A DNA stretch of 64,000 nt from Clostridiales bacterium (GTDB lineage: Bacteria; Bacillota; Clostridia; Christensenellales; Borkfalkiaceae): contig SVIP01000004.1 in assembly GCA_015069425.1 (NCBI GenBank), positions 1 to 64,000 on the forward strand. The letters run 5' to 3'. The notes under the pieces are model-generated. The model saw only the letters and a list, made by a program, of their open reading frames with translations. It was not told where the DNA came from and did no database searches. A program made the translations under genes and the position numbers. Shown here in pieces: positions 8,996 through 19,822 of the stretch (position 1 is its first letter; each line of letters begins with the position of its first letter).

Positions 8996-10027
8996 TTAAA
9001 TTTTATATTCAATCGAACTTAGTTTGTAAATAAGTGCGCCCATTGAGGTGAACGAGCCGTAGCAGATAAGTGATTGTGCATATTCGGTCATAAATGCTTT
9101 GTTTGGAATACCCTTGTTACTAGATTCGGATTTTTGAATACTAACGTATTGGGGTGTGCCTGTGTTTTTGTTATCGTTTACGTAAAAAGATAAGTTTTTC
9201 ACGCTTAAACTTTCATTCACTTGTTTTCCGTTGACCATTACGTCAAGTGTTTTTGTCACTTCTTCTTTATTAGAAACGGTCAAAGTTTTTGGTATTCCGT
9301 AAGAGGGGGATACAGTCGGTAATGAATAGTTGCTAGTTTTTTCAAAGGAAACGTTTCTTAAAACGAATAAAAGTTGAGCATTGTCAATAACTGATTTGAA
9401 ATCATATTCGTAAGAGTTACTTTTTCCGTTTTCTTCACTTAGTTTATTGATGATATAATTATCTTTTTTATAAAGCGTTTCGTATTCATTTTTAACTTCA
9501 TCAACCGATACCGTTGTTTTTCCGTCAGAACTACCAGCAAGCATTACGTTATAAGACTGTTTAACCTTTGAATATATCGGTGCGAACGCTGACTCTGTTG
9601 TTAAGAAATAAACTTCGCTTTGTACGTACTCGCTCTTTTCTCCGCCTCCTTCACCGTTTACCGTATAAACTGAATTAAGAGAAAGATTGCTAGTTAAGTG
9701 ATAAATTTTACCTTCTAATTCAATGTCCGTTTGGTCTAAGATTTGTGTGGGTAAGTCACCTTTTGTGCAGATATTAAAGTTTACCGTTAAAGTTCCGTTT
9801 GTGCTAAAATTCACTATCTCTGTCGAGAGGTCTTTTGAACGAACTAGGTCGTTATAATCACCGTTTGTTACCGTGTATGTTAAGGTTTCCGTGTAGTCGG
9901 ACGACGGCGGTGTTCCTCCGTTAAAGGAGTTGTTAAACGACAAGGGCGTTGCGCCTCCACAACCTGCTAAAATTAAGAGTATTGCAGAGAGAGAAAGGGA
10001 AAGCAATGTTATAAAAAATTTCTTCAT
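8996..10027 (-). CDS. Hypothetical lipoprotein
   Basis: MKKFFITLLSLSLSAILLILAGCGG lipobox; no other domain recognised. Confidence 0.7.
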   Translation of the reverse strand: MKKFFITLLSLSLSAILLILAGCGGATPLSFNNSFNGGTPPSSDYTETLTYTVTNGDYNDLVRSKDLSTEIVNFSTNGTLTVNFNICTKGDLPTQILDQTDIELEGKIYHLTSNLSLNSVYTVNGEGGGEKSEYVQSEVYFLTTESAFAPIYSKVKQSYNVMLAGSSDGKTTVSVDEVKNEYETLYKKDNYIINKLSEENGKSNSYEYDFKSVIDNAQLLFVLRNVSFEKTSNYSLPTVSPSYGIPKTLTVSNKEEVTKTLDVMVNGKQVNESLSVKNLSFYVNDNKNTGTPQYVSIQKSESSNKGIPNKAFMTEYAQSLICYGSFTSMGALIYKLSSIEYKI

Positions 10028-10136
10028 TTCATTCTCCAAATATTTAGTTATATCAATAATACCACATTTATAAAAAATTGTAAAACTTTGTTGCTAAAAA
10101 ACTTTAAAAGTTTATAAAATATGATACAATGTAAGT

Positions 10137-13100
10137 ATGGTTAATTTAATTTCAGTAAATTCCTATTTCGATTTATTTCCTAATTTAATAAAACTTTTAA
10201 AAGAAAAGCCAAACGATTTAGATAAAAAGAATTTGGTTTTTTGTGAAGCAAAGATTTCGCTTATGGCAGAGCGGTATATCTGTGCAGAACTTAAAGGCTC
10301 TTTTAATACCGAAGTATATTCTTTCGGTAACTATTTGCGTGCAAAAAAGAAGATGGAAAACCTACTTTCTAAAGAGGGGTCTGCAATGGTTGTCAAACGC
10401 ATACTCTCCACTCTTTCGCTGAACTGCCTAAATAGAAGCAAATCAGGTTTAGCACCTACAATATTTGAATTAATCATTCAGTTAAAGAGTGCAAAAATAA
10501 CTCCTCAAGATTTATCTAATGCATCTAGTCAAGTTAGTGGTGTATTAAAAAACAAACTGCAAGATATAGCATTAATATATACCGAGTACGAAAATTATAT
10601 CAACGAACAAGGATATATTGACCAAAGCACGGCACTGTCTTTTTTACCAGAATTAATAAATCAATCTGAAGACATTAAAAATTCCGATATTATATTATTA
10701 GGTTATAGCGGATTTACAGCGCAAATGCGCACTATAATATCCACACTTATTGATAGGGCAAAAAGTGTAACAGCAATACTACTAGAAGGGGAAAATCCGC
10801 ACGTTTACGTAAATGAAACGGTAAACTTTATTAATGAGTTGTGCCAATCTAAAAAAATTGAGATTAAAAAAACTAAGATTGATGGCAATTTTATAAAAGA
10901 AGGCAAAATTGTCGTTGAAAATTTATTTTCACCAAAGGATATATCTTCTAATGAGAAAATTTTGACTGATAAAATAAAAGTTTTATCTGCAAAAAATCCG
11001 TCGGAAGAAATTAAGAGGGTTTGTTCTGTTATTAGAGATTTAGTTGTTAATAAAAAATGTAGATATAAGGATATATCTATTGCCCTTTCGCAAAATGATT
11101 TTTATAAAGACGAGATAGAGACAACTTTTAAAAATCTTGACGTTCCATATTTTTTAGACGAGAAAAAAGTTCCCGAATCTCATCCGTTAGTAGGGCTTAT
11201 TTTATCATATATAAATGCATATAAAAAGGGACTTGAGAGGACGGAATTAATATCCTTTTTTAAAAATCCACTTTTTGAAAGCGATAAGTATTTAACAGAC
11301 GCATTTGAGAATTATTTAATAAAATATAACGTTAATTACGGAAGAATTCGTAAACCCTTTACTTTTGAGGGTGTTAGCGGAGTTGAAGTATCAAAGTTGG
11401 AAGAACTTAGAGTAAGACTTTGTTCTCATTTTGAAAAATTTGACATTAAAAAGATGTTAAAAGACTTAAGTGCAAAAGAAAAGTTGATTGCCTTTGCGGA
11501 AAGTTTAAGAGAACTTGGAGAAAGTGAACAAGCATCTGTTACCGAACAAATTTACGATGCTGTGGTCGATATTATAGACCAAATGAGCATGATGCTTGGA
11601 GGTGTTGAATTATCGCTTAATGAGTATAAAAACGTCTTTTTAAGCGGTATTTCCGCTCTGAAGTTGTCAATTATACCCCAATATAACGATGCGGTGTTTA
11701 TCGGGGGATTTAAGGAAGTCGGTTTAGCGAAAGCCAAGTACGTTTTTGCTGTTGGACTGACTGTTGACGTCCCGACAGTATCTAATGACGTGTCGTTGCT
11801 TTCTGACAGTGATATTGAGACTTTAGAGCAGATTAAAGTGCTTGTTGAGCCTAAAATTCGTGTTGTAAATCATAGAACTAGAGAGAACGTTTCAATGGCG
11901 TTAGCGTCTTTTAGTGATGGTTTGTATTTGTCATATCCCATTGCTGACGTTTCGGGTAGTAAAAACGTTAAGAGCGAAATTTTAACTTTCTTTAATCGCA
12001 CGTTTACCTTGTCGCCATTTCCACAATATGACGAATATTTGACGTATAAACAGGGCTTAATTTCCTTTGCACGTGCGTGTGGAGAATTTGCGGAAGGGAA
12101 AGGGCAAGACGGCAAGCCTTATGATTTTACTTTGCCATCGTCTTTTTATAGCGTTGTGGGAGAAGATGAATTAGGGTCATTATTGCACAGCGCAAACAAA
12201 GAAATAAAAACAAGACTAGATGGGGATAGGTCTTTAGTTAAAAAGGTCATTTCACCGACAACTATAGAAGATTACTACAAATGCCCGTTCCGTGCGTTTG
12301 CAAGCCATAATCTTAAGATAAGCGAACGAGAAGACGGCAAAGTTGGCGTGCTTTCAGTTGGTAATTTAATGCACGAAATTTTAAGTCAATACGTTCAAGA
12401 TGTTTATTCAATTAATAGCAAAGAAGAGAGCAACGCACTCTTTGAAAAAATAAAAGATATAGTTTTAGAAAAAGATGAGTATAAAAAATATTTAGAAGAG
12501 CCTAGCACTTTTGAAACGGTGAAAAGGGTATTAAGAGAGTGTAAGGAGTATGCTTTTACAACTTACTTATCATTAAGGAATTCAGAATTTAAGCAAAGCA
12601 AAACGGAGGTTGGATTTTCAGACAATGAAAATGCGGAATTTCCTGCAATCAGCCTAAGCGCTGGGCAAGTTAAAATTAAAGGCAAAATTGACCGTGTAGA
12701 TATAGGCGATAAATATTTTAGAGTAGTAGATTATAAAACTGGAAAGGCAGATTCCACAGAAAAATCCTTGTTTGCAGGGGTTAAACTTCAGTTATACCTT
12801 TATGCTTTAGCCGTACAAAACAAATATAAGGACCAAGAAAAAACTCCCGCAGGGGTGTATTATCTTCCTGTTTCAGATAAGTATGAAAAGTTGGAGGATA
12901 AAGAAAAATCCCTCGCTGTAGGAAAGACGCTAAACGACCGTGAGGCATTATTAACGCAAGACGTGGAATTTTTTGAGAGAGGGGAGAGTGCTTTTTCCTC
13001 TGCCACTTTAGATAGTAAGAGTGGAAAGATAAAAAACGCTGTCGATAAAAAAACCTTTGATGCATACATGAATTATGCTTTAAAAATTAGCGAAAAAGCA

Positions 13101-13271
13101 ACCGAACAACTTAAAGAAGGGGTTATGATTGCACTTCCTTATCAGGATGCGTGTAAATATTGTGCGTTTAGTTCTATGTGTGAATTTAACGGCGATAACG
13201 AAAGGACTTTAGGAAAGGTCGATGATAGTAGTTTTATGATAAATAATCAAGGAGGTGCGGAAGATGAGTAA
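10137..13271 (+). CDS. addB: AddB-like subunit of helicase-nuclease (PD-(D/E)XK nuclease)
   Basis: C-terminal nuclease FRVVDYKTGKAD, Fe-S cysteines YYKCPFRAF and DACKYCAFSSMCEF; directly precedes addA. Confidence 0.88.
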   Translation: MVNLISVNSYFDLFPNLIKLLKEKPNDLDKKNLVFCEAKISLMAERYICAELKGSFNTEVYSFGNYLRAKKKMENLLSKEGSAMVVKRILSTLSLNCLNRSKSGLAPTIFELIIQLKSAKITPQDLSNASSQVSGVLKNKLQDIALIYTEYENYINEQGYIDQSTALSFLPELINQSEDIKNSDIILLGYSGFTAQMRTIISTLIDRAKSVTAILLEGENPHVYVNETVNFINELCQSKKIEIKKTKIDGNFIKEGKIVVENLFSPKDISSNEKILTDKIKVLSAKNPSEEIKRVCSVIRDLVVNKKCRYKDISIALSQNDFYKDEIETTFKNLDVPYFLDEKKVPESHPLVGLILSYINAYKKGLERTELISFFKNPLFESDKYLTDAFENYLIKYNVNYGRIRKPFTFEGVSGVEVSKLEELRVRLCSHFEKFDIKKMLKDLSAKEKLIAFAESLRELGESEQASVTEQIYDAVVDIIDQMSMMLGGVELSLNEYKNVFLSGISALKLSIIPQYNDAVFIGGFKEVGLAKAKYVFAVGLTVDVPTVSNDVSLLSDSDIETLEQIKVLVEPKIRVVNHRTRENVSMALASFSDGLYLSYPIADVSGSKNVKSEILTFFNRTFTLSPFPQYDEYLTYKQGLISFARACGEFAEGKGQDGKPYDFTLPSSFYSVVGEDELGSLLHSANKEIKTRLDGDRSLVKKVISPTTIEDYYKCPFRAFASHNLKISEREDGKVGVLSVGNLMHEILSQYVQDVYSINSKEESNALFEKIKDIVLEKDEYKKYLEEPSTFETVKRVLRECKEYAFTTYLSLRNSEFKQSKTEVGFSDNENAEFPAISLSAGQVKIKGKIDRVDIGDKYFRVVDYKTGKADSTEKSLFAGVKLQLYLYALAVQNKYKDQEKTPAGVYYLPVSDKYEKLEDKEKSLAVGKTLNDREALLTQDVEFFERGESAFSSATLDSKSGKIKNAVDKKTFDAYMNYALKISEKATEQLKEGVMIALPYQDACKYCAFSSMCEFNGDNERTLGKVDDSSFMINNQGGAEDE

Positions 13272-16200
13272 AGCAACGGCTGAACAACTCCAAGTCATAA
13301 ACCACGACGGTGGCAATATATTAGTTTCCGCATCTGCAGGTAGCGGTAAAACGCATACTATGATTGAGCGTATTAAGCGTCTTATTATTGAAGAAAACGT
13401 AAGCATAAAAGAAATCCTTGCCGTAACTTTTACCGAGGCGTCTGCTGCGGATATGAAAGAAAAAATACGTGCTGAACTTACTGGAAAAGTAGATAACATT
13501 GATGCAAAACGACTTAAAGAACTAATTGATGAATTGCCAACGGCGGACGTGTGTACTATGCACTCTTTTTGCGGAAAACTTATTCGCACTTACTTTTTTG
13601 CGTGCGGAGTAGCCCCGGACTTTAAGATTATCGACCAGTCGGAGTCAACCGTTTTAAGGGTAAATGCGGTCGAGAAAACATTTAAAGAATTTTACGATGC
13701 TAAACAAGCGTGGTTTTCTTCGCTTATTGACCGCCACGCAACGGGAAGAATGGATACGGGACTTAAAGAGTTGGTTTTGTCTATATATGCATTTTGCGAT
13801 TCGGAGGCAAACCCAGACCGACTCAAAAATGTTTGTTTAAGTTTTTATGATGAAAAAGGGGCTCAAGAACTACTAAAAATATTTAAAGAGCAACTTAATT
13901 TTGAGTTGGGGCTAATTTGTGACCAACTTATTCCTGTAATTAATGCTTTTAAGGAGGCAGGGACGGAAAAAGCATTTAACTTTGCATATACTCTCTATAA
14001 TGATATAAACGCACTGATTAAAAGTGAAGACGTTTATGCAATTAAGGGGTGCGTTGATTACAAATTAAAACTAGACGTAGAAAGAAAATTATCTCCCGCA
14101 CTTGTAGAAATGAAAGAAAAAGCAAGCGAGATTAGGGCTGAATTTGTCAAAATTATAAAACGCTATAATGCTTGTTTAAGCGAAGATTATAAAAGTGATT
14201 TTGAAAAATTTATCAAGTGTAAGGAACATACCGAAAACCTTATGAGATTGGTAAATCGTTTTAGCGAGATTTACGAAAAGGAAAAACGTGACGAAAATGT
14301 ACTTGACTTTAATGATTTAGAGCATTTTGCACTTAAAATTTTATCAGACGAAGAGATTAGAAAGACCGTTTCAGATAAATACAAATACATTTTTGTAGAC
14401 GAATATCAAGATACGAACGGCGTTCAAGAAGAAATTATACTTAAACTTTCTAGCAATAATCTCTTTATGGTGGGCGACGTAAAGCAAAGCATATACGGTT
14501 TCCGTGGTTGTCGTTCGGAGTTTTTTACAGAAAAGGACAAAAAAATGTCTGAAAACGGAGAAAAGGTTGTAAGGCTAAACAGTAATTTCCGCTCGGCTCG
14601 TGCCGTTATAAACTTTGTAAACCTTGTATTTAATTTCTGTATGACGGAAAAAGTTTACGGCGAAAATTACAAAGGGCGTTCAGAATTAGAATTCGGTGGG
14701 ATTTATCCCGACGGTTATGACGGGCGTGCAGAATTGCACTTTTTAGAAAATCCACCTAAAGAGAAAACTGGAAAAGAACAAGCTAGAATATATGATCTAT
14801 TAAAAGAAAATCAAGAAAAAGACCGAAAAGGCGGACTACTTCCCTCAATGATTGCGTCAATAATCGAAGAGGAATTGAAAAAGAAAGTGTTCGACACAAA
14901 AAAGGGCTGTTATAGACCTGTCGAGTTTGGCGATATAGCAATACTTACAAGAAATAGAAACGGTGCTTATGTCAAAGATTTAGTTTCGGGTTTAATTAAA
15001 AGCGGAGTGCCGGTTAGTTCGTCCGTTAGTGAAAGCATTTTGGATTATCCTGAAATAAAAATGCTAGTAAACGTTCTAAAACTCATAGATTGCTTTTATC
15101 AAGATTTACCGCTAGCAAGTACTCTTAAAAGTCCGGTAGGTGGGTTTACCGACGAAGAACTCTTTGATTTGGTTAGATTTTATGACGATAATGAAAAAGA
15201 GACAAAGGGAACTTTTATAGACGCCTACACCTATTTTTTAGAAAATGGCAGTGGTGAATTAAAAGAAAAACTAATAGTCTTTGACGAGTATATTAAAAAA
15301 GTTCGTTTACTCTCCGATTTTATCGGTGCAAACGGAGTGATTAAAAAGGTCGTAGAAGATAAAAACATTGAGGGTTTTTTCTATGCTAAGGCAGGGGGAG
15401 AAAAACAAGTTGAAAGATTAAAGATGTTTGTTTTCGCAACCTTAAACGGGGATAAAATTTTAACTGTTCGTGAGTTTTTAAGCAAGGTAGAAAATTGTCC
15501 CGATGCTTTTGCTCTAGCACCATTTTCTGAAGAAAACACAGTAAAGGTTACAACCATTCACTCCTCAAAAGGTTTGGAGTATCCAGTAGTTATAGTTTGT
15601 GGTTTAGAGAAAAACTTTAACGAGGAAGAAGAACGTGAGGACGTACTGCTCAGCCGTGATTACGGTGTTGCAGTAAAATATTACGACGACGAGTTGCGTA
15701 CAAAAAACCAGACTTTATTGCGTGGTGTTATTCGTTCTAAAATGCGCAGAGATAGAATAAAAGAAGAAATGCGATTATTCTACGTTGCGCTAACTCGTGC
15801 TACTTATTCGTTACACCTAGTGTTTACTGCGAACGACGATAGAAGAAAATCAGAGTTTATAGGAGCAACTCGATTTTTGGATTTTATTCCCTCGTCAATA
15901 GGCGCAACCGTGCATACTGAATCGGAAATTTGGCTTGATAGAAAAGAGGCGGGCACAAGAAAGGTTTTAATCGTTAGTCCAGATAAACAACAAGTAGAGA
16001 AAATGAAAAGTGCATTTTCTTTCCGTTATCCTTTTGAAAGCGACACAAGATTACCGCTAAAGGGTAGCGTTACTAAAATAATGGAACAATCTAAAGAAGA
16101 ATTTGTTCCCGTTTTCGTTTTGTTTGAGGAAGAGTCTCCAGATACGGAGAGCGGAACTATCGCACATAAACTTTTAGAGCATTATGATTTTTCTAGGCTT

Positions 16201-16626
16201 AACGACTTTGATGGACAAATTGAGCAAGTGATTTCTAAAGATATTCTAAGCAGGTCGGAAATAAATAGAATAAATCTTTCTAGAATTAAATTAGTACTGT
16301 CTAGCGGAGCATTTAATGAACTTAGTAACAAAAAACTTTATAGAGAACAGCCATTTTTAGTTGACGTTTGTGCAAGTGAAATCTTTTCAACAGACAGCAA
16401 GGAGATGGTTACCATACAGGGCGTCATAGACCTACTTGTACTTGACGGAGACTATGCGGAAATAATAGATTATAAATATTCCGCTTTAACTACTAAAAGC
16501 TTAAAAGAAAAGTATAAAAAGCAACTTGACCTTTATGCGTATGCAGTGGAAAAAGTTTTAGGCAAAAAGGTAAAGAAAAAAACGCTAATTAATATATTTA
16601 CGGGAGAAACCGTGAATATAGAGTAA
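13264..16626 (+). CDS. addA: AddA, UvrD-type helicase/nuclease subunit
   Basis: SASAGSGKTHTMIERI Walker A, YIFVDEYQDTN, VGDVKQSIYGFRG, TIHSSKGLEYPVV, C-terminal IIDYKYS. Confidence 0.94.
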   Translation: MSKATAEQLQVINHDGGNILVSASAGSGKTHTMIERIKRLIIEENVSIKEILAVTFTEASAADMKEKIRAELTGKVDNIDAKRLKELIDELPTADVCTMHSFCGKLIRTYFFACGVAPDFKIIDQSESTVLRVNAVEKTFKEFYDAKQAWFSSLIDRHATGRMDTGLKELVLSIYAFCDSEANPDRLKNVCLSFYDEKGAQELLKIFKEQLNFELGLICDQLIPVINAFKEAGTEKAFNFAYTLYNDINALIKSEDVYAIKGCVDYKLKLDVERKLSPALVEMKEKASEIRAEFVKIIKRYNACLSEDYKSDFEKFIKCKEHTENLMRLVNRFSEIYEKEKRDENVLDFNDLEHFALKILSDEEIRKTVSDKYKYIFVDEYQDTNGVQEEIILKLSSNNLFMVGDVKQSIYGFRGCRSEFFTEKDKKMSENGEKVVRLNSNFRSARAVINFVNLVFNFCMTEKVYGENYKGRSELEFGGIYPDGYDGRAELHFLENPPKEKTGKEQARIYDLLKENQEKDRKGGLLPSMIASIIEEELKKKVFDTKKGCYRPVEFGDIAILTRNRNGAYVKDLVSGLIKSGVPVSSSVSESILDYPEIKMLVNVLKLIDCFYQDLPLASTLKSPVGGFTDEELFDLVRFYDDNEKETKGTFIDAYTYFLENGSGELKEKLIVFDEYIKKVRLLSDFIGANGVIKKVVEDKNIEGFFYAKAGGEKQVERLKMFVFATLNGDKILTVREFLSKVENCPDAFALAPFSEENTVKVTTIHSSKGLEYPVVIVCGLEKNFNEEEEREDVLLSRDYGVAVKYYDDELRTKNQTLLRGVIRSKMRRDRIKEEMRLFYVALTRATYSLHLVFTANDDRRKSEFIGATRFLDFIPSSIGATVHTESEIWLDRKEAGTRKVLIVSPDKQQVEKMKSAFSFRYPFESDTRLPLKGSVTKIMEQSKEEFVPVFVLFEEESPDTESGTIAHKLLEHYDFSRLNDFDGQIEQVISKDILSRSEINRINLSRIKLVLSSGAFNELSNKKLYREQPFLVDVCASEIFSTDSKEMVTIQGVIDLLVLDGDYAEIIDYKYSALTTKSLKEKYKKQLDLYAYAVEKVLGKKVKKKTLINIFTGETVNIE

Positions 16627-16699
16627 AAAAAGACAAAATATTATAAAACTTTCGGTTTTTCGCTACATAAAAGCGTCTATTATTCTATAGAGGTGAATA

Positions 16700-17416
16700 A
16701 TGACTGAACGATTTTATAGATTTGTTAATTTTGCAAATGAAAGTATAGGTGCTTTTGGACTGTTCTTGTTAAGTGGTGCGCTTATAAGCATTATGTTTAT
16801 TTTGGTGTTTATTTTATCTCTTTCAGTTAGGAACTATTCTTTTAGTAAAAGAAGATGGTTTATTCTATCATCAATAGCGGTTTGCGTACTGCAATACGCC
16901 TTTATGATAAACCAAACGGATAAAATTTTCTTGCTATTTTTAATTTCGTTAACTCTTTTTTATTGTGCGATTATATTTTCTATTAGGGTTAGAAAAAAAG
17001 TTGATAAAGGGCAAAAAGAGTTAATAAATTATATCGATAGTCAAGTTCGTAAGGCAAGTAGTATTAACTTTGAAGACGTTCCGCATAAACGTGCCGTTTA
17101 TGATACGGAAAGCTGTTTGATGTGCGAAAAAGACCTTTTGGAAAGTTCCGTTAAATCGCATTTAAGCAAATTGGGAGCGGAAAAGTGCGAACAAGCAAAA
17201 ACGGATAAAACGGCAGATTTAGATTTTTCACACGTAAAAAGCGTGATTGCTAAATTAAGTTATTTTAATCTTTCGCAAAACGACCGTAAGCAAATTAAAG
17301 ACTTGGAAAATATTATTTTATTAGCGGAAAGCAATGAGTACTATCCTGACTTGAACTCAAAAATTAACGATGGTTTAGGTATGCTACTTAAAATAATGGC
17401 TAAATATGGAGCATAA
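16700..17416 (+). CDS. Hypothetical membrane protein
   Basis: Three hydrophobic segments then soluble C-terminal half; SD agaggtg. Confidence 0.65.
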   Translation: MTERFYRFVNFANESIGAFGLFLLSGALISIMFILVFILSLSVRNYSFSKRRWFILSSIAVCVLQYAFMINQTDKIFLLFLISLTLFYCAIIFSIRVRKKVDKGQKELINYIDSQVRKASSINFEDVPHKRAVYDTESCLMCEKDLLESSVKSHLSKLGAEKCEQAKTDKTADLDFSHVKSVIAKLSYFNLSQNDRKQIKDLENIILLAESNEYYPDLNSKINDGLGMLLKIMAKYGA

Positions 17417-17433
17417 AAAAGCAAAATTATTAC

Positions 17434-17458
17434 AAAACGCCCTAACGGGGCGTTTTTT
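17434..17458 (+). terminator. Intrinsic terminator
   Basis: AAAACGCCC-taac-GGGGCGTTTTTT. Confidence 0.85.
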
Positions 17459-17469
17459 CGTCTTTTTGA

Positions 17470-17498
17470 TTGACATAATCGTAAAGTTACTATATAAT
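17470..17498 (+). promoter_or_regulatory. Sigma-A promoter
   Basis: TTGACA-17 nt-TATAAT. Confidence 0.8.
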
Positions 17499-17559
17499 AG
17501 TAAACGATAATAGTAAGAGTACAATGTTTCATGATTATTATGAAACAAGGGGGTATATA

Positions 17560-19065
17560 GTGAAAAAAAGAATTACAGCGTTTGTACTGTGCTTAATAAT
17601 AGCTCTTTCTAGTATGCTTACACTTTCTGCGTGTAAGCCAAAGACTTTTACCGTAACTTTTAATAGAGGTGGTACTGCAGAAATGAATATCACCGTTATG
17701 GAGGGGTATGAAGATATACCTGAAGTGCAAACTGTATCTAGTTGGAAAGATATAGTATTTCCAGTTTATATATGTGATAAGTATACCTTAAGCGGTTGGA
17801 GTGAAGTAATCAGTCGTATTGATAAAGATACGGTAATAACTGCGGTTTGGACACCAAATCCGTTTTTGGTTAAGTTTGATCCTGTAAATACCGAGGCGAA
17901 ATTCATAAGTGGTGAACTTGAACAAACAGTACATAATTGGACGGAGATTATATTTCCTCAATATGACCTCCCAGGATATCATTTAAAGTGGGAATACGAC
18001 GTTAGAAAGACGGAAGATACGACCGTAAAAGCGACATGGTTACCAAATGAATATCAACTTTCGTTTATTGACGAGAACGGAGAAAGTTTTGGTTTTGAAA
18101 ATCTTACCGTTTTATATGAACAACCAGTTTTAAATTTACCTACTCCCGAAAAAGAGGGTAAGCGTTTCGGTGCTTGGCGTTTAGTTGATAATATAGCTAG
18201 ATATATTCATGAAGGTAGTACTTGGGATAAAGCCGAAAATGCGACTTTACAAGCACGTTGGTTAGATGCTGACGAATTTAGAATTACTTATAAAAACGCA
18301 TACGACGTTAAAGGCGAAATTGCTTATCGTTCAACAGACCAAACTTTCGTTATCAATCCACCTGAGCGTTATGGCTATGATTTTGTTGGTTGGACAGGTA
18401 CTGGAATTGGTGACCAACCCCAATTAGAGGTGGTGGTCGCAAGCGGTTCTAATTACGATATAGAACTTACCGCACACTGGAAAGTAAAAGAGAGAACGCT
18501 TTCATTAGATGCTGATGGCGGGCAATTAAGCCAAACAGGAAAGGCTGTGACTTTTGGTAAGCCCATAGGCGAATTGCCAAGCGAAGTGACAAAAGAGGGA
18601 TATGAATTTATCGGTTGGCAAACTTCTAACGGAACGATGGTAGATGAAAATACTATATGGACTTGGGATCCGGATAATGTTAATTCGTTAAAGGCAGTTT
18701 ATTTGCGTCTATATACCGTTAAATTGATATTGAGATGTACCGCTCCAAACGTAATTGCAACGCTTAGCGACGATGCAATCAGTAAGTATGGTTTAATAAA
18801 GAGTGAAACGGAAAATAACGTTTGGATTTTTGAAAAGACTTTTAAAGAGGGTGAACGTTTAGGCGACCTTCCAACTAAAGATTACGTAAAACTATCAGAT
18901 AGAGACAGTGATGAGTACAGATTTTCGCATTGGGCAATAAACAAGACAGGAGTTAAAGTCACGTCTGCAGATATTGTCAATGAAAAGAAGTTCCCTGGCT
19001 CAAGAGAAGGTGGTGTAATTGAACTTTCGATTAAACTTTCAACCACTTGGACTCCATTTTATTAA
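17560..19065 (+). CDS. InlB B-repeat-containing lipoprotein
   Basis: GTG start after AAGGGGG SD; lipobox LSAC; repeated YTLSGWSEV / GYDFVGWTG / GYEFIGWQ units typical of InlB B-repeats. Confidence 0.85.
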   Translation: MKKRITAFVLCLIIALSSMLTLSACKPKTFTVTFNRGGTAEMNITVMEGYEDIPEVQTVSSWKDIVFPVYICDKYTLSGWSEVISRIDKDTVITAVWTPNPFLVKFDPVNTEAKFISGELEQTVHNWTEIIFPQYDLPGYHLKWEYDVRKTEDTTVKATWLPNEYQLSFIDENGESFGFENLTVLYEQPVLNLPTPEKEGKRFGAWRLVDNIARYIHEGSTWDKAENATLQARWLDADEFRITYKNAYDVKGEIAYRSTDQTFVINPPERYGYDFVGWTGTGIGDQPQLEVVVASGSNYDIELTAHWKVKERTLSLDADGGQLSQTGKAVTFGKPIGELPSEVTKEGYEFIGWQTSNGTMVDENTIWTWDPDNVNSLKAVYLRLYTVKLILRCTAPNVIATLSDDAISKYGLIKSETENNVWIFEKTFKEGERLGDLPTKDYVKLSDRDSDEYRFSHWAINKTGVKVTSADIVNEKKFPGSREGGVIELSIKLSTTWTPFY

Positions 19066-19072
19066 TAAAAAT

Positions 19073-19102
19073 AACGCCCACACTTAATAGTATGGGCGTT
19101 TA
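19073..19102 (+). terminator. Intrinsic terminator
   Basis: AACGCCCA...TGGGCGTTT. Confidence 0.7.
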
Positions 19103-19155
19103 ACTTTATTGTTGTATTTTTCATATAATACACAAAGAAATTAAGAGGTGTATTA

Positions 19156-19680
19156 ATGAAAAAACCACTTTCAGTAGATATCCCGTATCCTATTATCGAG
19201 GATATAGAGATAAATAAAAATTCAGTAACAAGATTAAGTTTTTTATATGCGGGTAAGCACGGAGAGTTAAATGCGATTTTACAGTACACTTATCACTATT
19301 TTTATTTTCAAAACTTAGGAGACAAAGAAACTGCGGAAACGCTAATGGCTATTGCCTTTTCAGAGATGCAACATTTAGAAATTTTAGGCTCTGCATTGCT
19401 TAAAGCAGGGATAGACCCGATTTATGCAGGGTATTTGCCGTTTGGTTGTAATTTTTATAAAACGGACAGTGTGTCTTACAGTAAGAATGCGGAAAAAATG
19501 TTGCTAGACGATATATCTGGAGAACTCGTCGCTATTGACGCTTATGAAAAAGCAATAATTGCAGTTGATGATGAAAAAATCAAGGCTATTTTGTCAAGAA
19601 TTAAAATTGATGAAGAGTTGCACGTTAGGGTTTTAAGAGAAAGATTGAATTTTTACGTCGCTGAAAGAACAATTGTGTAG
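19156..19680 (+). CDS. Ferritin-like domain protein
   Basis: Two helical E..H pairs: GELNAILQYTYHYF...SEMQHLEILG and GELVAIDAYEKAI...DEELHVRVL. Confidence 0.8.
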   Translation: MKKPLSVDIPYPIIEDIEINKNSVTRLSFLYAGKHGELNAILQYTYHYFYFQNLGDKETAETLMAIAFSEMQHLEILGSALLKAGIDPIYAGYLPFGCNFYKTDSVSYSKNAEKMLLDDISGELVAIDAYEKAIIAVDDEKIKAILSRIKIDEELHVRVLRERLNFYVAERTIV

Positions 19681-19822
19681 TTATTTGGATGAAAAACTTC
19701 AAAAAGGTCAGTATTTTTTTGCTTTTAGCGTAAAAAGTTTGGATTTTTATTGCAATTATTTTACATTTAATGTATAATTAAACAGATGATAAAATGCGTA
19801 CCTTGCGCATAGGAGTAGAAAT

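Noticed and set aside
12781-13069. Minus-strand ORFs over addB 3' end
   Set aside because: Two competing antisense frames inside a continuous AddB reading frame; no RBS.
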